Below are positions 5,409 to 5,411 of a DNA stretch of 5,411 nt, piece by piece. The stretch is from Cyanobacteria bacterium UBA1186 (GTDB lineage Bacteria > Cyanobacteriota > Vampirovibrionia > Gastranaerophilales > Gastranaerophilaceae), in NCBI GenBank assembly GCA_002309875.1, contig DBYM01000013.1, positions 6,077 through 11,487 on the forward strand, written 5' to 3'. A program made the translations under genes and the position numbers. The notes beneath the pieces are model-generated. The model searched no databases, was not told where the DNA came from, and was given only the letters and a program-made list of their open reading frames with translations. Within the stretch, counting starts at the first letter, position 1. Every line of letters begins with the position of its first letter.

Positions 5409-5411
5409 ATC

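Overview
The window holds one very large plus-strand gene for a secreted, cysteine-rich pilin-like protein (203-3589). It converges on a minus-strand pair of overlapping genes for two-domain nucleotidyltransferase proteins (4597-3806 and 5408-4578). Base composition is moderate to AT-rich. The prepilin N-terminus (MKKQRG|FTLPELL) and the DVNGNKGPN motif in the globular part resemble the many prepilin-like proteins of uncultured gut bacteria, particularly gut Melainabacteria (Gastranaerophilales). That placement is an inference from style: no taxonomic marker gene is present and the assignment is weak.

Region 1-202 is non-coding and AT-rich. It opens with a G-rich tract cut by the window edge and ends in a perfect-consensus promoter (TTGACA, 17 bases, TATAAT) about 40 bases before the large gene. 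The large gene encodes 1128 residues: a class III (prepilin peptidase) leader and hydrophobic helix, a pilin-like part with no cysteine at all (to residue 252), about 820 residues with 146 cysteines arranged as degenerate CxC-containing modules, and a Gly/Ser/Asn-rich tail. This is the most unusual object in the window. I know of no named family for it.

Region 3590-3805 is a convergent intergenic space filled with inverted repeats. A nested palindrome (3601-3688) contains a 12-bp perfect stem that probably terminates transcription, and a run of further short hairpins follows.

The two minus-strand genes overlap by 20 bases and read in the order 5408 to 4578, then 4597 to 3806. The first is nucleotidyltransferase followed by an HI0074-like/HEPN-type helical domain. 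The second has the same two domains in the opposite order. The nucleotidyltransferase domains align without gaps over 73 residues with 28 identities, so they are paralogues. Both keep the GS...DxD active-site motif, whereas the helical domains have lost the RNxxxH-type motif of HEPN RNases. They probably work together as a pair. No functional link to the large pilin-like gene is evident beyond adjacency.
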